Source of the DNA: a virus
Virus record (IMG/VR): IMGVR_UViG_3300032731_000360
Location: 1 to 26,021 of that record
Direction: 5' to 3' (one strand)
Length of the DNA stretch: 26,021 nt
The notes beneath the pieces were generated by a model, which worked only from the letters and a program-made list of their open reading frames with translations, did no database searches and had not been told where the DNA came from. Both the position numbers and the translations under genes were made by a program. Each line of letters begins with the position of its first letter. Position 1 is the first letter of the stretch. Positions 16,779 through 22,588 of this stretch are shown here, one piece after another.

Positions 16779-17286
16779 CTTCCTCACGTAATTTATTACT
16801 TAAAATCATAGTTATAGAACTACCATCTTCTACAGTTCGTAGTTCTTTTTGCACGCGAGACCGCCTATCCATTGCTAAATCCATCCCTAAAGATTTAGCT
16901 AGTTTTTGGTAACTAGCATCCAACGTGCTAATTAAACTCATTATTCCGCGCTCCTCCTTATTTTTAAACTTTCCAGTAGCTAGTTGTTTTATAACATATT
17001 CTTCTAAAATTAAACACTTAACAAAATTCATTACTAACAAATAAAGAGTTGCTAAATCATAAGACCGCTCAATTTTATTTTCGTCTCTCCACCTTACAAA
17101 AAAGTTTCTAGCAACCGCCGCAAGTGTTTCGTCAGGAATGCTTTTCTCAAAATAACCATCCTCCATTTCTTTAATATGAACAATACCTTTTTCATCAGAC
17201 TCTAAAAATTTTCTAAGAACTCTAGCCTTATGCATATTTTCAGCAGTATCTGGTATTTTAGAAATTAATTTATTAACGTCTTCCAT
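16771..17286 (-). CDS. Probable terminase small subunit
   Basis: A 171-residue helical protein directly upstream of the large terminase gene. It has an N-terminal region of charged helices, a hydrophobic middle (LATLYLLVMNFVKCLILEEYVIKQL) and a C-terminal SYQKLAKSLGMDLAMDRRSRVQKEL resembling the end of P27-type small terminases. No obvious helix-turn-helix at the N-terminus was seen. It is the first gene of the late unit with a leaderless promoter (TTTATATA 29 nt before ATG). Position carries most of the weight. Confidence 0.65.
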   Translation of the reverse strand: MEDVNKLISKIPDTAENMHKARVLRKFLESDEKGIVHIKEMEDGYFEKSIPDETLAAVARNFFVRWRDENKIERSYDLATLYLLVMNFVKCLILEEYVIKQLATGKFKNKEERGIMSLISTLDASYQKLAKSLGMDLAMDRRSRVQKELRTVEDGSSITMILSNKLREEDE

Positions 17287-17307
17287 GTTATTAGTATGCC
17301 GTTATAC

Positions 17308-17315
17308 TATATAAA
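17308..17315 (-). promoter_or_regulatory. Late operon TATA box (leaderless)
   Basis: TTTATATA on the minus strand, its first base 29 nt before the terminase small-subunit ATG, so transcription should start at or next to the ATG. The box touches the last bases of the C2H2 gene upstream. The spacer holds GTAT-6-ATAC, a short inverted repeat that may be an operator. Confidence 0.65.
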
Positions 17316-17316
17316 T

Positions 17317-17667
17317 TTACTTATTTCCGAATCCGAAAATTCTTTTTATAACGGACGTCGGTTTTGTAGGATAAACTTTTGGACTAGAGGTGCTTATTAT
17401 TTTTTTAGTTTTATCTTTGGATTCAGCGTACTCTACGTATAACTTCTTAATCACATCATAATTAACTTTATGCTTTTTATCCTTAGACCGCCTAATATGC
17501 GTTAAAATGGCGTGTATGTTCTTAAATTTTCTATCACACAACGGACAAGCTGTTGGAGATAAAGCTATTCGTTTTCTTATTCTAGAATCACTGTGCCTTG
17601 ATTCTACGTGTTTTTCTAACTTAGCATTCGCTCTAAATTTTCTCGGACAATAGGGACATTTTACCAT
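17317..17667 (-). CDS. Two-finger C2H2 zinc protein
   Basis: A 116-residue protein from the ATG at 17667, which has GGTGG upstream and overlaps the preceding stop (TAATG). Finger 1: CPYC at residues 4-7, KFRANAKLEKH and VESRH. Finger 2: CPLC, KFKNIHAILTH and a later KKH. After the fingers comes a basic helical region and a tail ending IKRIFGFGNK. C2H2 proteins are common in archaeal viruses and likely bind DNA. Coupled to a winged-helix gene and placed just before the late promoter, it may help control late transcription; this is inferred. Confidence 0.8.
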   Translation of the reverse strand: MVKCPYCPRKFRANAKLEKHVESRHSDSRIRKRIALSPTACPLCDRKFKNIHAILTHIRRSKDKKHKVNYDVIKKLYVEYAESKDKTKKIISTSSPKVYPTKPTSVIKRIFGFGNK

Positions 17668-17870
17668 TATTTCCACCAAAACGTTAAATGACCTACCTTT
17701 ATCTGCATAATTCTCCGTTCTTCAAATAATTGGTTCAGTACTTGATATGTAAATTTCCATGACCTGCCAATCTCTTTCTGAACTGAGTAGGTAGACTTAT
17801 ATTTATCAGTAAGTGTATTAAATACTTGTTCTTTTATGTCTAATCTAGTTGATTCTTTTAGTTTCGACAT
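17667..17870 (-). CDS. Small winged-helix DNA-binding protein
   Basis: A 67-residue protein started at the ATG at 17870. The layout is helix (STRLDIKEQVFNTLTD), second helix (TYSVQKEIGRSW), recognition helix (KFTYQVLNQLFEERRIM) and a two-strand wing (QIKVGHLTFWWK), as in archaeal winged-helix regulators. Its promoter shares a long motif with two promoters in the early region. A regulator, possibly of that promoter family. Confidence 0.7.
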   Translation of the reverse strand: MSKLKESTRLDIKEQVFNTLTDKYKSTYSVQKEIGRSWKFTYQVLNQLFEERRIMQIKVGHLTFWWK

Positions 17871-17899
17871 GTTTATATACAAACATTCTCATATTTAAA
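17871..17899 (-). promoter_or_regulatory. Promoter with shared GAGAATG/TATAAAC element
   Basis: TTTAAATA begins 29 nt before the ATG at 17870. Between box and ATG the minus strand reads TGAGAATG then GTTTGTATATAAAC, nearly identical to the promoters at 21899 and 23450. It ends in an imperfect GTTT-6-AAAC inverted repeat directly before the ATG. Confidence 0.7.
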
Positions 17900-17908
17900 T
17901 GTTTCTGT

Positions 17909-18886
17909 TTAGTAGTAATTGAGCAAATAGTCCATACCTGCCCCAATTCCCGCTTTACTAGAACCTACAACTCTATTTTTATTGCTCGTGGTATACACCC
18001 ATTCCGTACTGTCTCTCACCGTAACACAGGGTTTATCTAGTAAATCCGCCTCAACTTGTAAGCCTCCGCTATCAGTTATTACTCCTGATGAGCGTGCTAC
18101 TAAATTTAAGAACGTTTTATAAGACATAGATTTACTAATATTAATAAATTCATTAGCTGTAAAATCATCCCACAATCCATACTCCTCCATCATCTTTTTA
18201 GTATGAGGGTGTACTGGAAAGTATATAACATAACCTTTACCTTTCAATTTAGAGACTATAGTGTTAAGTATCCTACGTAATTTAACTTCATCAGTAACAT
18301 TTTCTCGCCTATGCAACGTTAAAACTAAGTGTTTTTGAGGTGGATGTGATAAAAAGTTAAACAACCTTAATGTTTCTGCCTGAAAATTATGAGATAAAAT
18401 TATTTTACCTTTAACATGCTCTCGGTATAAGTTATCCATACAAAAAGCATCTGGTGCGTAAAGTACATCAGATATTTGGTCCACCATTCTACGATTAAGT
18501 TCCTCCTGTACTGCACTATCCGCCCTACACCCCGCTTCAATATGACATAATTTAATATCATTTTTCTTAGCAGCGATAGCTGCAGCCAACGTTACATTGC
18601 AATCTCCAACAACAAATAACTCCTCTGGCTTTAACTCTTGGATAATTTCTTCAGTAGCGGTAATAGCTTTAGCAATAAAATCACCTTGCCCCTTCGCTGT
18701 TCTACCAATGCTCTTGTAAATCTCAGGTCTAGGAATATCTAAGTCTTTATAGATAAAATCAGTTAACTCTTTATCCCAATGCTGTCCAATCCACACAATT
18801 TTTAATTTTCCTTCTAACTTAAAAAATGATGGGAGCTTAATTAAATTGGGTCTTGTTCCAACTACGACTATTTTATTTTTTGCCAT
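17909..18886 (-). CDS. wecB: UDP-N-acetylglucosamine 2-epimerase
   Basis: A 325-residue enzyme that interconverts UDP-GlcNAc and UDP-ManNAc in the cytoplasm. Family motifs are in order: GTRPNLIKL near the N-terminus, VVGDCNVTLAAAIAA, HIEAGCRADSAVQEELNRR, LTLHRRENVTDE, PVHPHTKKMMEE, and SGVITDSGGLQVEADLLDKPCVTVRDSTEW. It is slightly short of the usual ~370 residues but has both Rossmann domains. The start has GAAGGTG upstream and overlaps the sulfatase-fold gene by 14 nt. As last gene of the cassette it would supply a ManNAc-type donor for surface glycan. Some variation from bacterial consensus (Asn in GTRPN) is expected for archaeal forms. Confidence 0.88.
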   Translation of the reverse strand: MAKNKIVVVGTRPNLIKLPSFFKLEGKLKIVWIGQHWDKELTDFIYKDLDIPRPEIYKSIGRTAKGQGDFIAKAITATEEIIQELKPEELFVVGDCNVTLAAAIAAKKNDIKLCHIEAGCRADSAVQEELNRRMVDQISDVLYAPDAFCMDNLYREHVKGKIILSHNFQAETLRLFNFLSHPPQKHLVLTLHRRENVTDEVKLRRILNTIVSKLKGKGYVIYFPVHPHTKKMMEEYGLWDDFTANEFINISKSMSYKTFLNLVARSSGVITDSGGLQVEADLLDKPCVTVRDSTEWVYTTSNKNRVVGSSKAGIGAGMDYLLNYY

Positions 18887-19739
18887 TCGGTAACACCTTC
18901 GGGTCTAATCGTTTAATCATACTAATATTATAAATCAACAAAGGAACGTTAAACATATCTACGTGGTTTCCCCACGCATGAAAATATCTATCACAATCAT
19001 CTTTCAAAACAGTACCGTGGTCAGCAGTAACTATTACAACAGGGTCTCCTGGTAATTTCTCGTGAAGTTTCTCAAACATATTATCTAAATATCTAATCGA
19101 ATCAATCTGTCTATCTAACAAATATTGTAAGTGTTCTTTAGTAGGTTTCTTACGAGGAAAGAATCTACCCAAACTCATTTTCCTATCTTCGGGCATCTTA
19201 AAGAAAGGAGTCTCAAACCAGTAGTGAGTCTCTGCCATTAAAAACACAGCGAAGTAAGGTTCTTTTATAACTTTTATCGCATCATCGACTATCTCCTGCG
19301 CAGACATTTCTGGTTTATCTACGTGAGTATTGAAGAAATTTTTATAATACGTAAATTTATCTTTGTATCCCCAAAAGTCTATTAAACCTAATCCAGTAAA
19401 AAAGTAGGTATTGTATCCTGTTTCTTTCAAAGTGTCTAGCATTTCAAAATCAGATTCCAAAACTTGTTCGCTACCATCAGAATGAGGTAATCTACCAGTC
19501 ATAAAGCTAGTCATAGCAGGTAATGTCCAATTACAAGGGGACCACGCATCATCATAATAAAAACCTCTGAACGAATTTGCTAACTTAGTAAAGTAATTGG
19601 GCTTAGCTAATTGGAATTGATACTCCGGAACAGAGTCCATTATAAACAATATAACATTTCTTGGTTCAGGAGTTCCAAACGTTTTCTTTTTTGGACGTAT
19701 AACTCCTGAACTTACCTTTAATCTTTCATCTCTAGCCAT
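18873..19739 (-). CDS. Sulfatase-fold (alkaline phosphatase superfamily) hydrolase/transferase
   Basis: A 288-residue enzyme. Metal-binding start NVILFIMDSV (Asp35); nucleophile region SPCNWTLPAMTSFMTGRLPHSDG in two pieces, in which Thr72 of WTLP is the probable nucleophile; second metal site VVIVTADHGT, followed by HAWGNHVDMFNVPLLIY. The formylglycine motif C-x-P-x-R of true sulfatases is missing; the WT(L)P form is common in archaeal 'sulfatase' proteins and in phospho-transfer relatives, so sulfate hydrolysis is not certain. It is shorter than usual at the C-terminus. No signal peptide or membrane helix is seen. Its ATG overlaps the methyltransferase stop. Confidence 0.75.
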   Translation of the reverse strand: MARDERLKVSSGVIRPKKKTFGTPEPRNVILFIMDSVPEYQFQLAKPNYFTKLANSFRGFYYDDAWSPCNWTLPAMTSFMTGRLPHSDGSEQVLESDFEMLDTLKETGYNTYFFTGLGLIDFWGYKDKFTYYKNFFNTHVDKPEMSAQEIVDDAIKVIKEPYFAVFLMAETHYWFETPFFKMPEDRKMSLGRFFPRKKPTKEHLQYLLDRQIDSIRYLDNMFEKLHEKLPGDPVVIVTADHGTVLKDDCDRYFHAWGNHVDMFNVPLLIYNISMIKRLDPKVLPNGKK

Positions 19740-20277
19740 CTTTAAATACTAATATTTGCCTAGCATCAGGCAGTTTTATCTCTTCGACTAAAGGCATTCT
19801 AAACAAATCCACATAATCATGTCCAAAAACCCCCGCCAATCGCTCATTGTTTGGTAACATATACTCTCGTATTTCTCCATCCTTATTATTCCACTCACTA
19901 AGTATGACTATTTTTGCCACCCTTTGGATTTCACGAACGGAGTCTTCGATAATATTCATTGGAATATGCATAAAACAACTATGTGTAAATGCAATATCAA
20001 ACTCCTTATCTTCAAACGGCAAGTCCTCCGCAGTGGCGTGTTTAGCTCGTTCAGGGTAAAACTTATTCTTCTTCAACATCTCTTCAGAAAAATCAATTCC
20101 GGTTGCGCCAGTTGGTTCTAGCATCCTACCTGCACCACACCCCACTTCTAGTAGTTTAGCTCCGTCTTTGGAATAACGCTCTATAGTTTTTAGCAATGCA
20201 GGAACATCCTCAATTAAACCTTTTCTTAAAAATTCTCCAGCTCTACTACCCCAATAATCTGCATATTTATCCATCAT
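19732..20277 (-). CDS. Class I SAM-dependent methyltransferase
   Basis: About 181 residues from the ATG at 20277 (ATG at 20274 is equal; a TTG lies at 20289). Motif I is AKLLEVGCGAGRML, motif II TGIDFSEEMLKK, then ATAEDLPFEDKEFDIAFTHSCFMHI, the pattern of Methyltransf_11-type small-molecule or sugar methyltransferases. It overlaps the end of the glycosyltransferase gene and the start of the sulfatase-fold gene, so it most likely modifies a sugar or glycan. Confidence 0.8.
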   Translation of the reverse strand: MMDKYADYWGSRAGEFLRKGLIEDVPALLKTIERYSKDGAKLLEVGCGAGRMLEPTGATGIDFSEEMLKKNKFYPERAKHATAEDLPFEDKEFDIAFTHSCFMHIPMNIIEDSVREIQRVAKIVILSEWNNKDGEIREYMLPNNERLAGVFGHDYVDLFRMPLVEEIKLPDARQILVFKDG

Positions 20278-21136
20278 TCGATTCTTCAATTAACCTCTTG
20301 TATTCATTATATAAAATCATTACGGATTTATCAGCATCATATTCTTCAGGAAGGATATCAATAATTCTTATTTCATTTCTACTAATCATATCTGCACTAG
20401 TAGTAATTACTTTTCCCCCTGTAGCTAACATCTGATGGGATGTATATGACAGTGCATCATCGCCTGCTAAATCATTTAAGAAGTAGTTGTATTTATTTAA
20501 CAACTGGGCCATTTCATCGTGAGGTATCCAATTATTAGCGCGGTCTATAACTTCTACTGGATAGCCAGTTTTCTTTTCTACTAGTTCTACCATCCTTCTA
20601 CTTAATTTTAAAGGTTCAGTTTCGGTTCTAAAATATAAAACAGCTTCTTTCCGCTCATCACAATAGGGTTTTATGGGTTTGAATACATTTCTGGATACTG
20701 GATTAGGAACGTGGATTGGTGGCAAAGCCAAATCAAATTTTTCGATACTAGAAAGTAAGTCAGGAGTAGAATACATAATCCTGTTTGCGCACTCTATCCC
20801 ATTTATTAATTGTTCATGGTATCTATCTCTAATCTCACTACCATGAAAATGTAGTATTATTGGTGTGTTAATTAACTTTAATCCTTGAAGGCGGAGAAAT
20901 GCTACGGTAAGAAAACTAGTATGAATATGAATAATATCCGCTTCATAAAGCGTCGGTAAAAGGTTATGTATCATAACCATCCAGTCCCGCCCAATATCGT
21001 GAACTGTTGCGCCAAAACCAGGCTTGTGCATTAATTTAGTAGTATGACATTCAGCTTCAACATCTGGCAATCTATTTAATGCCTCAACAAAGGTCGCCGC
21101 TACATTTGCTTGGTTAAATATGTGAATTACTTTCAT
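20267..21136 (-). CDS. GT4-like glycosyltransferase
   Basis: A 289-residue GT-B protein. N-terminal domain: MKVIHIFNQANVAATFVEAL, then YEADIIHIHTSFLTVAF and TPIILHFHGSEIRDRY, a typical GT4 acceptor-domain pattern. The linker IHVPNPVSRNVFKP is followed by a reduced C-terminal domain (AVLYFRTETEPLKLSRR, DDALSYTSHQMLATGGKVITT). Related by fold to the enzyme at 6674 but not a close copy. First gene of the glycan cassette, with a promoter only 30 nt upstream. Confidence 0.78.
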   Translation of the reverse strand: MKVIHIFNQANVAATFVEALNRLPDVEAECHTTKLMHKPGFGATVHDIGRDWMVMIHNLLPTLYEADIIHIHTSFLTVAFLRLQGLKLINTPIILHFHGSEIRDRYHEQLINGIECANRIMYSTPDLLSSIEKFDLALPPIHVPNPVSRNVFKPIKPYCDERKEAVLYFRTETEPLKLSRRMVELVEKKTGYPVEVIDRANNWIPHDEMAQLLNKYNYFLNDLAGDDALSYTSHQMLATGGKVITTSADMISRNEIRIIDILPEEYDADKSVMILYNEYKRLIEESNDG

Positions 21137-21166
21137 ACTTTATACAGAAACGTTCTTATATATAAA
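21137..21166 (-). promoter_or_regulatory. Promoter of glycan cassette
   Basis: TTTATATA (21159-21166) starts 30 nt before the ATG at 21136. The spacer AAGAACGTTTCTGTATAAAGT is a diverged version of the shared early promoter element. Sixteen bases upstream lies the left arm of the 24-bp inverted repeat. Confidence 0.65.
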
Positions 21167-21182
21167 TGTTACCATATAACCG

Positions 21183-21206
21183 TACATTGTTGCGTTAGAG
21201 GGACTT
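21183..21206. repeat. Inverted repeat, left arm (24 bp)
   Basis: Exact reverse complement of 21861-21884; the plus strand begins TACATTGTTGCG and ends GAGGGACTT. It lies 16 bp from the outward glycan promoter and 10 bp from the inward promoter at 21217. Probably a shared binding site for a regulator of a divergent promoter pair. Confidence 0.9.
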
Positions 21207-21216
21207 ATAGGTAAGC

Positions 21217-21244
21217 TTTTAAATAAATATATGTGTATACACAT
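21217..21244 (+). promoter_or_regulatory. Promoter and palindromic operator for 21263 operon
   Basis: TTTTAAATAAATAT (21217-21230) is an AT-rich TATA region, directly followed by the perfect 14-bp palindrome ATGTGTATACACAT (21231-21244), which would overlap the transcription start. The arrangement suits a dimeric repressor blocking initiation. Confidence 0.55.
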
Positions 21245-21262
21245 TGAAAAGACCTTGAAAAA

Positions 21263-21388
21263 ATGAGAAGAAGACCAAAAATAGAAGAATGTAAAAGATA
21301 TGTAAAGTATATTGGAAAATCACAATCTTACAATAAAGACAAAGATATAAATATAAGTGATGATATATGTGAAGTAAGGGATATATAA
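21263..21388 (+). CDS. 41-residue basic small protein
   Basis: A short open frame: MRRRPKIEECKRYVKYIG then KSQSYNKDKDINISDDIC and EVRDI. It has two Cys only and a strongly basic N-terminus. No family recognised. It begins 18 nt after the palindrome and ends 2 nt before the next gene, so the two form one short operon. Real coding is likely from spacing but not proven. Confidence 0.5.
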   Translation: MRRRPKIEECKRYVKYIGKSQSYNKDKDINISDDICEVRDI

Positions 21389-21390
21389 AA

Positions 21391-21624
21391 ATGGCAAAAT
21401 GTTTTTTCTGTGGGTCGGTTTTGCAAGAGAAAGAAGGCACGTCTAAAGTATGCACGCCAATCAGTGATAACGATTATGCCGTTGTTGAAGTAGATTCGCA
21501 TTTATTTTGTTGCGAATGTAAAGAACACTATTTAGATACAAAACAAATAATAAAAGGTTTCAAAGAGATTTGTAATAACTTAGATTCTGAAAAGAAAGTG
21601 ATTCCAGCAGGAGTTTATTGTTAA
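21391..21624 (+). CDS. Small Cys-rich zinc protein
   Basis: A 77-residue protein with CFFC at residues 4-7, one Cys at 21, CCEC at 39-42 and a final C. CFFCG plus CCEC fits a four-Cys zinc finger of the treble-clef or ribbon kind. The rest is helical (TKQIIKGFKEICNNL). It is convergent with the broken minus-strand gene, their ends overlapping by 4 nt, and lies between the inverted-repeat arms. The role is unknown. Confidence 0.7.
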   Translation: MAKCFFCGSVLQEKEGTSKVCTPISDNDYAVVEVDSHLFCCECKEHYLDTKQIIKGFKEICNNLDSEKKVIPAGVYC

Positions 21625-21822
21625 TTGTTTTGAGCTAACTCAATTAGCTCAAGCCATTTATTAGGATTTTCTAACTAAGCATCAGGGTATCAACTGCACA
21701 CCAGCGTCACGGGCTACTGAATAACCGTTTAAACCTTCAAAAGAAGTCTTAATATCTATTCTTCTTTCAAATTTAAGACCATTTTTATTAGTGTTTGCGC
21801 CACCAACACCACCTTTTTTCAT
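21621..21822 (-). pseudogene. Broken gene resembling restriction-endonuclease N-terminus
   Basis: From the ATG at 21822 the frame encodes 46 residues, MKKGGVGGANTNKNGLKFE followed by RRIDIKTSFEGLNGYSV and ARDAGVQLIP, then TGA at 21682-21684. The GGANTNxNGLxFE start is, to my recollection, seen in type II restriction-endonuclease-like proteins. Downstream, in another frame, a plausible C-terminus (LENPNKWLELIELAQNN, stop at 21621-21623) remains, with stops between. The middle of a longer gene therefore seems deleted. A TATA box (TATATAAA, 21844-21851) still sits 29 nt before the ATG. No partner methyltransferase is near. Confidence 0.5.
21630..21652. other. 9-bp hairpin between convergent genes
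   Basis: TTGAGCTAA / TTAGCTCAA with a 5-nt loop lies just after the stop of the Cys-rich gene and inside the tail of the broken gene. No strong T-tract follows on either strand, so a role as bidirectional terminator is only possible. Confidence 0.4.
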
Positions 21823-21843
21823 AAATACTTATGCGTTGATACA

Positions 21844-21851
21844 TTTATATA
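21844..21851 (-). promoter_or_regulatory. TATA box of the broken gene
   Basis: TATATAAA on the minus strand, 29 nt before the ATG at 21822 and 9 bp from the inverted-repeat right arm. It mirrors the inward promoter next to the left arm. Confidence 0.55.
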
Positions 21852-21860
21852 GTTTGCTAA

Positions 21861-21884
21861 AAGTCCCTCTAACGCAACAATGTA
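21861..21884. repeat. Inverted repeat, right arm (24 bp)
   Basis: Exact reverse complement of 21183-21206. It lies 14 bp upstream of the outward promoter of the 21928 gene and 9 bp from the inward promoter of the broken gene, so it has nearly the same geometry as the left arm. Confidence 0.9.
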
Positions 21885-21898
21885 ATATAACCGCAATC

Positions 21899-21927
21899 TT
21901 TTTATATGAGAGTGTTTTGATATAAAC
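21899..21927 (+). promoter_or_regulatory. Early promoter, shared element copy 1
   Basis: TTTTTATA starts 29 nt before the ATG at 21928. From TATGAGAGTG through GTTTTGATATAAAC it is identical to the promoter at 23450-23478 and close to that at 17871-17899. Leaderless transcription is expected. Confidence 0.75.
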
Positions 21928-22194
21928 ATGGCAAACAGAAGACTAAATTCAAAAGAAATGATGCTAACAACCAAAAATATAAAGAAGGCGGAAAGCGACA
22001 TAGTGATTACAAAGAAACAATTAAAAATTGCAGAAATGCGCGATAAGCTATTACCATTAGAACAAGAATTATCTACGATAATATCTAAATCTAATATTGA
22101 TGGACTAGTTAATAAAATTGATAACCTAAAAAAACAAATTATGTTTACTAAAAAATTAATTAGAGATGGTGTTAATGCGAAGAAGCAGAACTAA
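21928..22194 (+). CDS. Small coiled-coil protein
   Basis: An 88-residue, Lys-rich, wholly helical protein with heptad-like spacing (IVITKKQLKIAEMRDKLLPL, then LVNKIDNLKKQIMFTKKLI). No Cys, no membrane segment, no family recognised. It leads the plus-strand early region from a promoter shared with another small coiled-coil gene (23479), so both may be made at the same time. Its end overlaps the following winged-helix gene. Confidence 0.7.
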   Translation: MANRRLNSKEMMLTTKNIKKAESDIVITKKQLKIAEMRDKLLPLEQELSTIISKSNIDGLVNKIDNLKKQIMFTKKLIRDGVNAKKQN

Positions 22195-22414
22195 AATAAT
22201 TTGGGATGTTCTAGAGGAAATATACAAACGTCCTGCAACACCTTACACAATAATGAAAAACGCTAATTTATCCTACCGGTTAGTGCTGGAGTACTTAAAA
22301 ATGCTATCTAGTAATAAATTATTACAAAAAAAAGATGGGTGGTTTTATTTAAGTACTAAAGGGAAAACCGCATTGGAAAAATTTAGAGATTCTCCACTAA
22401 AAGAATACTTTTAA
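22175..22414 (+). CDS. Winged-helix DNA-binding protein
   Basis: About 79 residues from the ATG at 22175 (an in-frame ATG at 22166 is an alternative). Pattern: KIIWDVLEEIYKRPATPYTIMKNANLSYRLVLEYLKML, a first helix plus helix-turn-helix, then a wing LLQKKDGWFYLSTKGKTALE. This matches small archaeal wHTH proteins with the terminal 'Y-L-S/T-x-K-G' motif. Probably a transcription regulator of the early region. Overlaps the coiled-coil gene by 20 nt. Confidence 0.75.
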   Translation: MRRSRTKIIWDVLEEIYKRPATPYTIMKNANLSYRLVLEYLKMLSSNKLLQKKDGWFYLSTKGKTALEKFRDSPLKEYF

Positions 22415-22417
22415 ATA
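22410..22417 (+). promoter_or_regulatory. TATA box before 49-residue gene and PP-loop gene
   Basis: TTTAAATA overlapping the winged-helix stop codon; its first base is 29 nt before the ATG at 22439, the same leaderless spacing as other promoters in the window. Confidence 0.6.
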
Positions 22418-22438
22418 TAATAAAAGACTAAGAATAAA

Positions 22439-22588
22439 ATGCCAATACCAAAACCAACTCCGAATGAAGAACAACAACACTTTATATCTCGTTGCATAAA
22501 GGCTCTAAAAACTGCGGACCCTGGAAGAGACGACAAACAAGTCGCAGCGATATGTTATGGTGAATGGAAAAAACCTAAGGAGGATTGA
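22439..22588 (+). CDS. 49-residue protein of the 'MPxPKP' small phage family
   Basis: MPIPKPTPNEEQQHFISRCI then KALKTADPGRDDKQVAAICYGEWKK. The layout MPxPKPxxxE...FIxRC...Q..AIC...W is a pattern I recall from short phage proteins or domains, often next to prohead protease or head genes, with no known function. Here it is far from the head genes and overlaps the PP-loop enzyme start (TGATG), so the two are translated together. Its leaderless promoter supports a real gene. Confidence 0.7.
   Translation: MPIPKPTPNEEQQHFISRCIKALKTADPGRDDKQVAAICYGEWKKPKED

Noticed and set aside
21219-21455. Minus-strand open frame of 78 codons
   Set aside because: It is Tyr/Phe/Leu-rich shadow sequence across a promoter and two plus-strand genes.
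21183-21884. Inverted repeat as terminal repeats of a small transposon
   Set aside because: No transposase, no target-site duplication outside the arms, and both arms keep near-equal spacing to promoters on both sides, which fits a regulatory role better.
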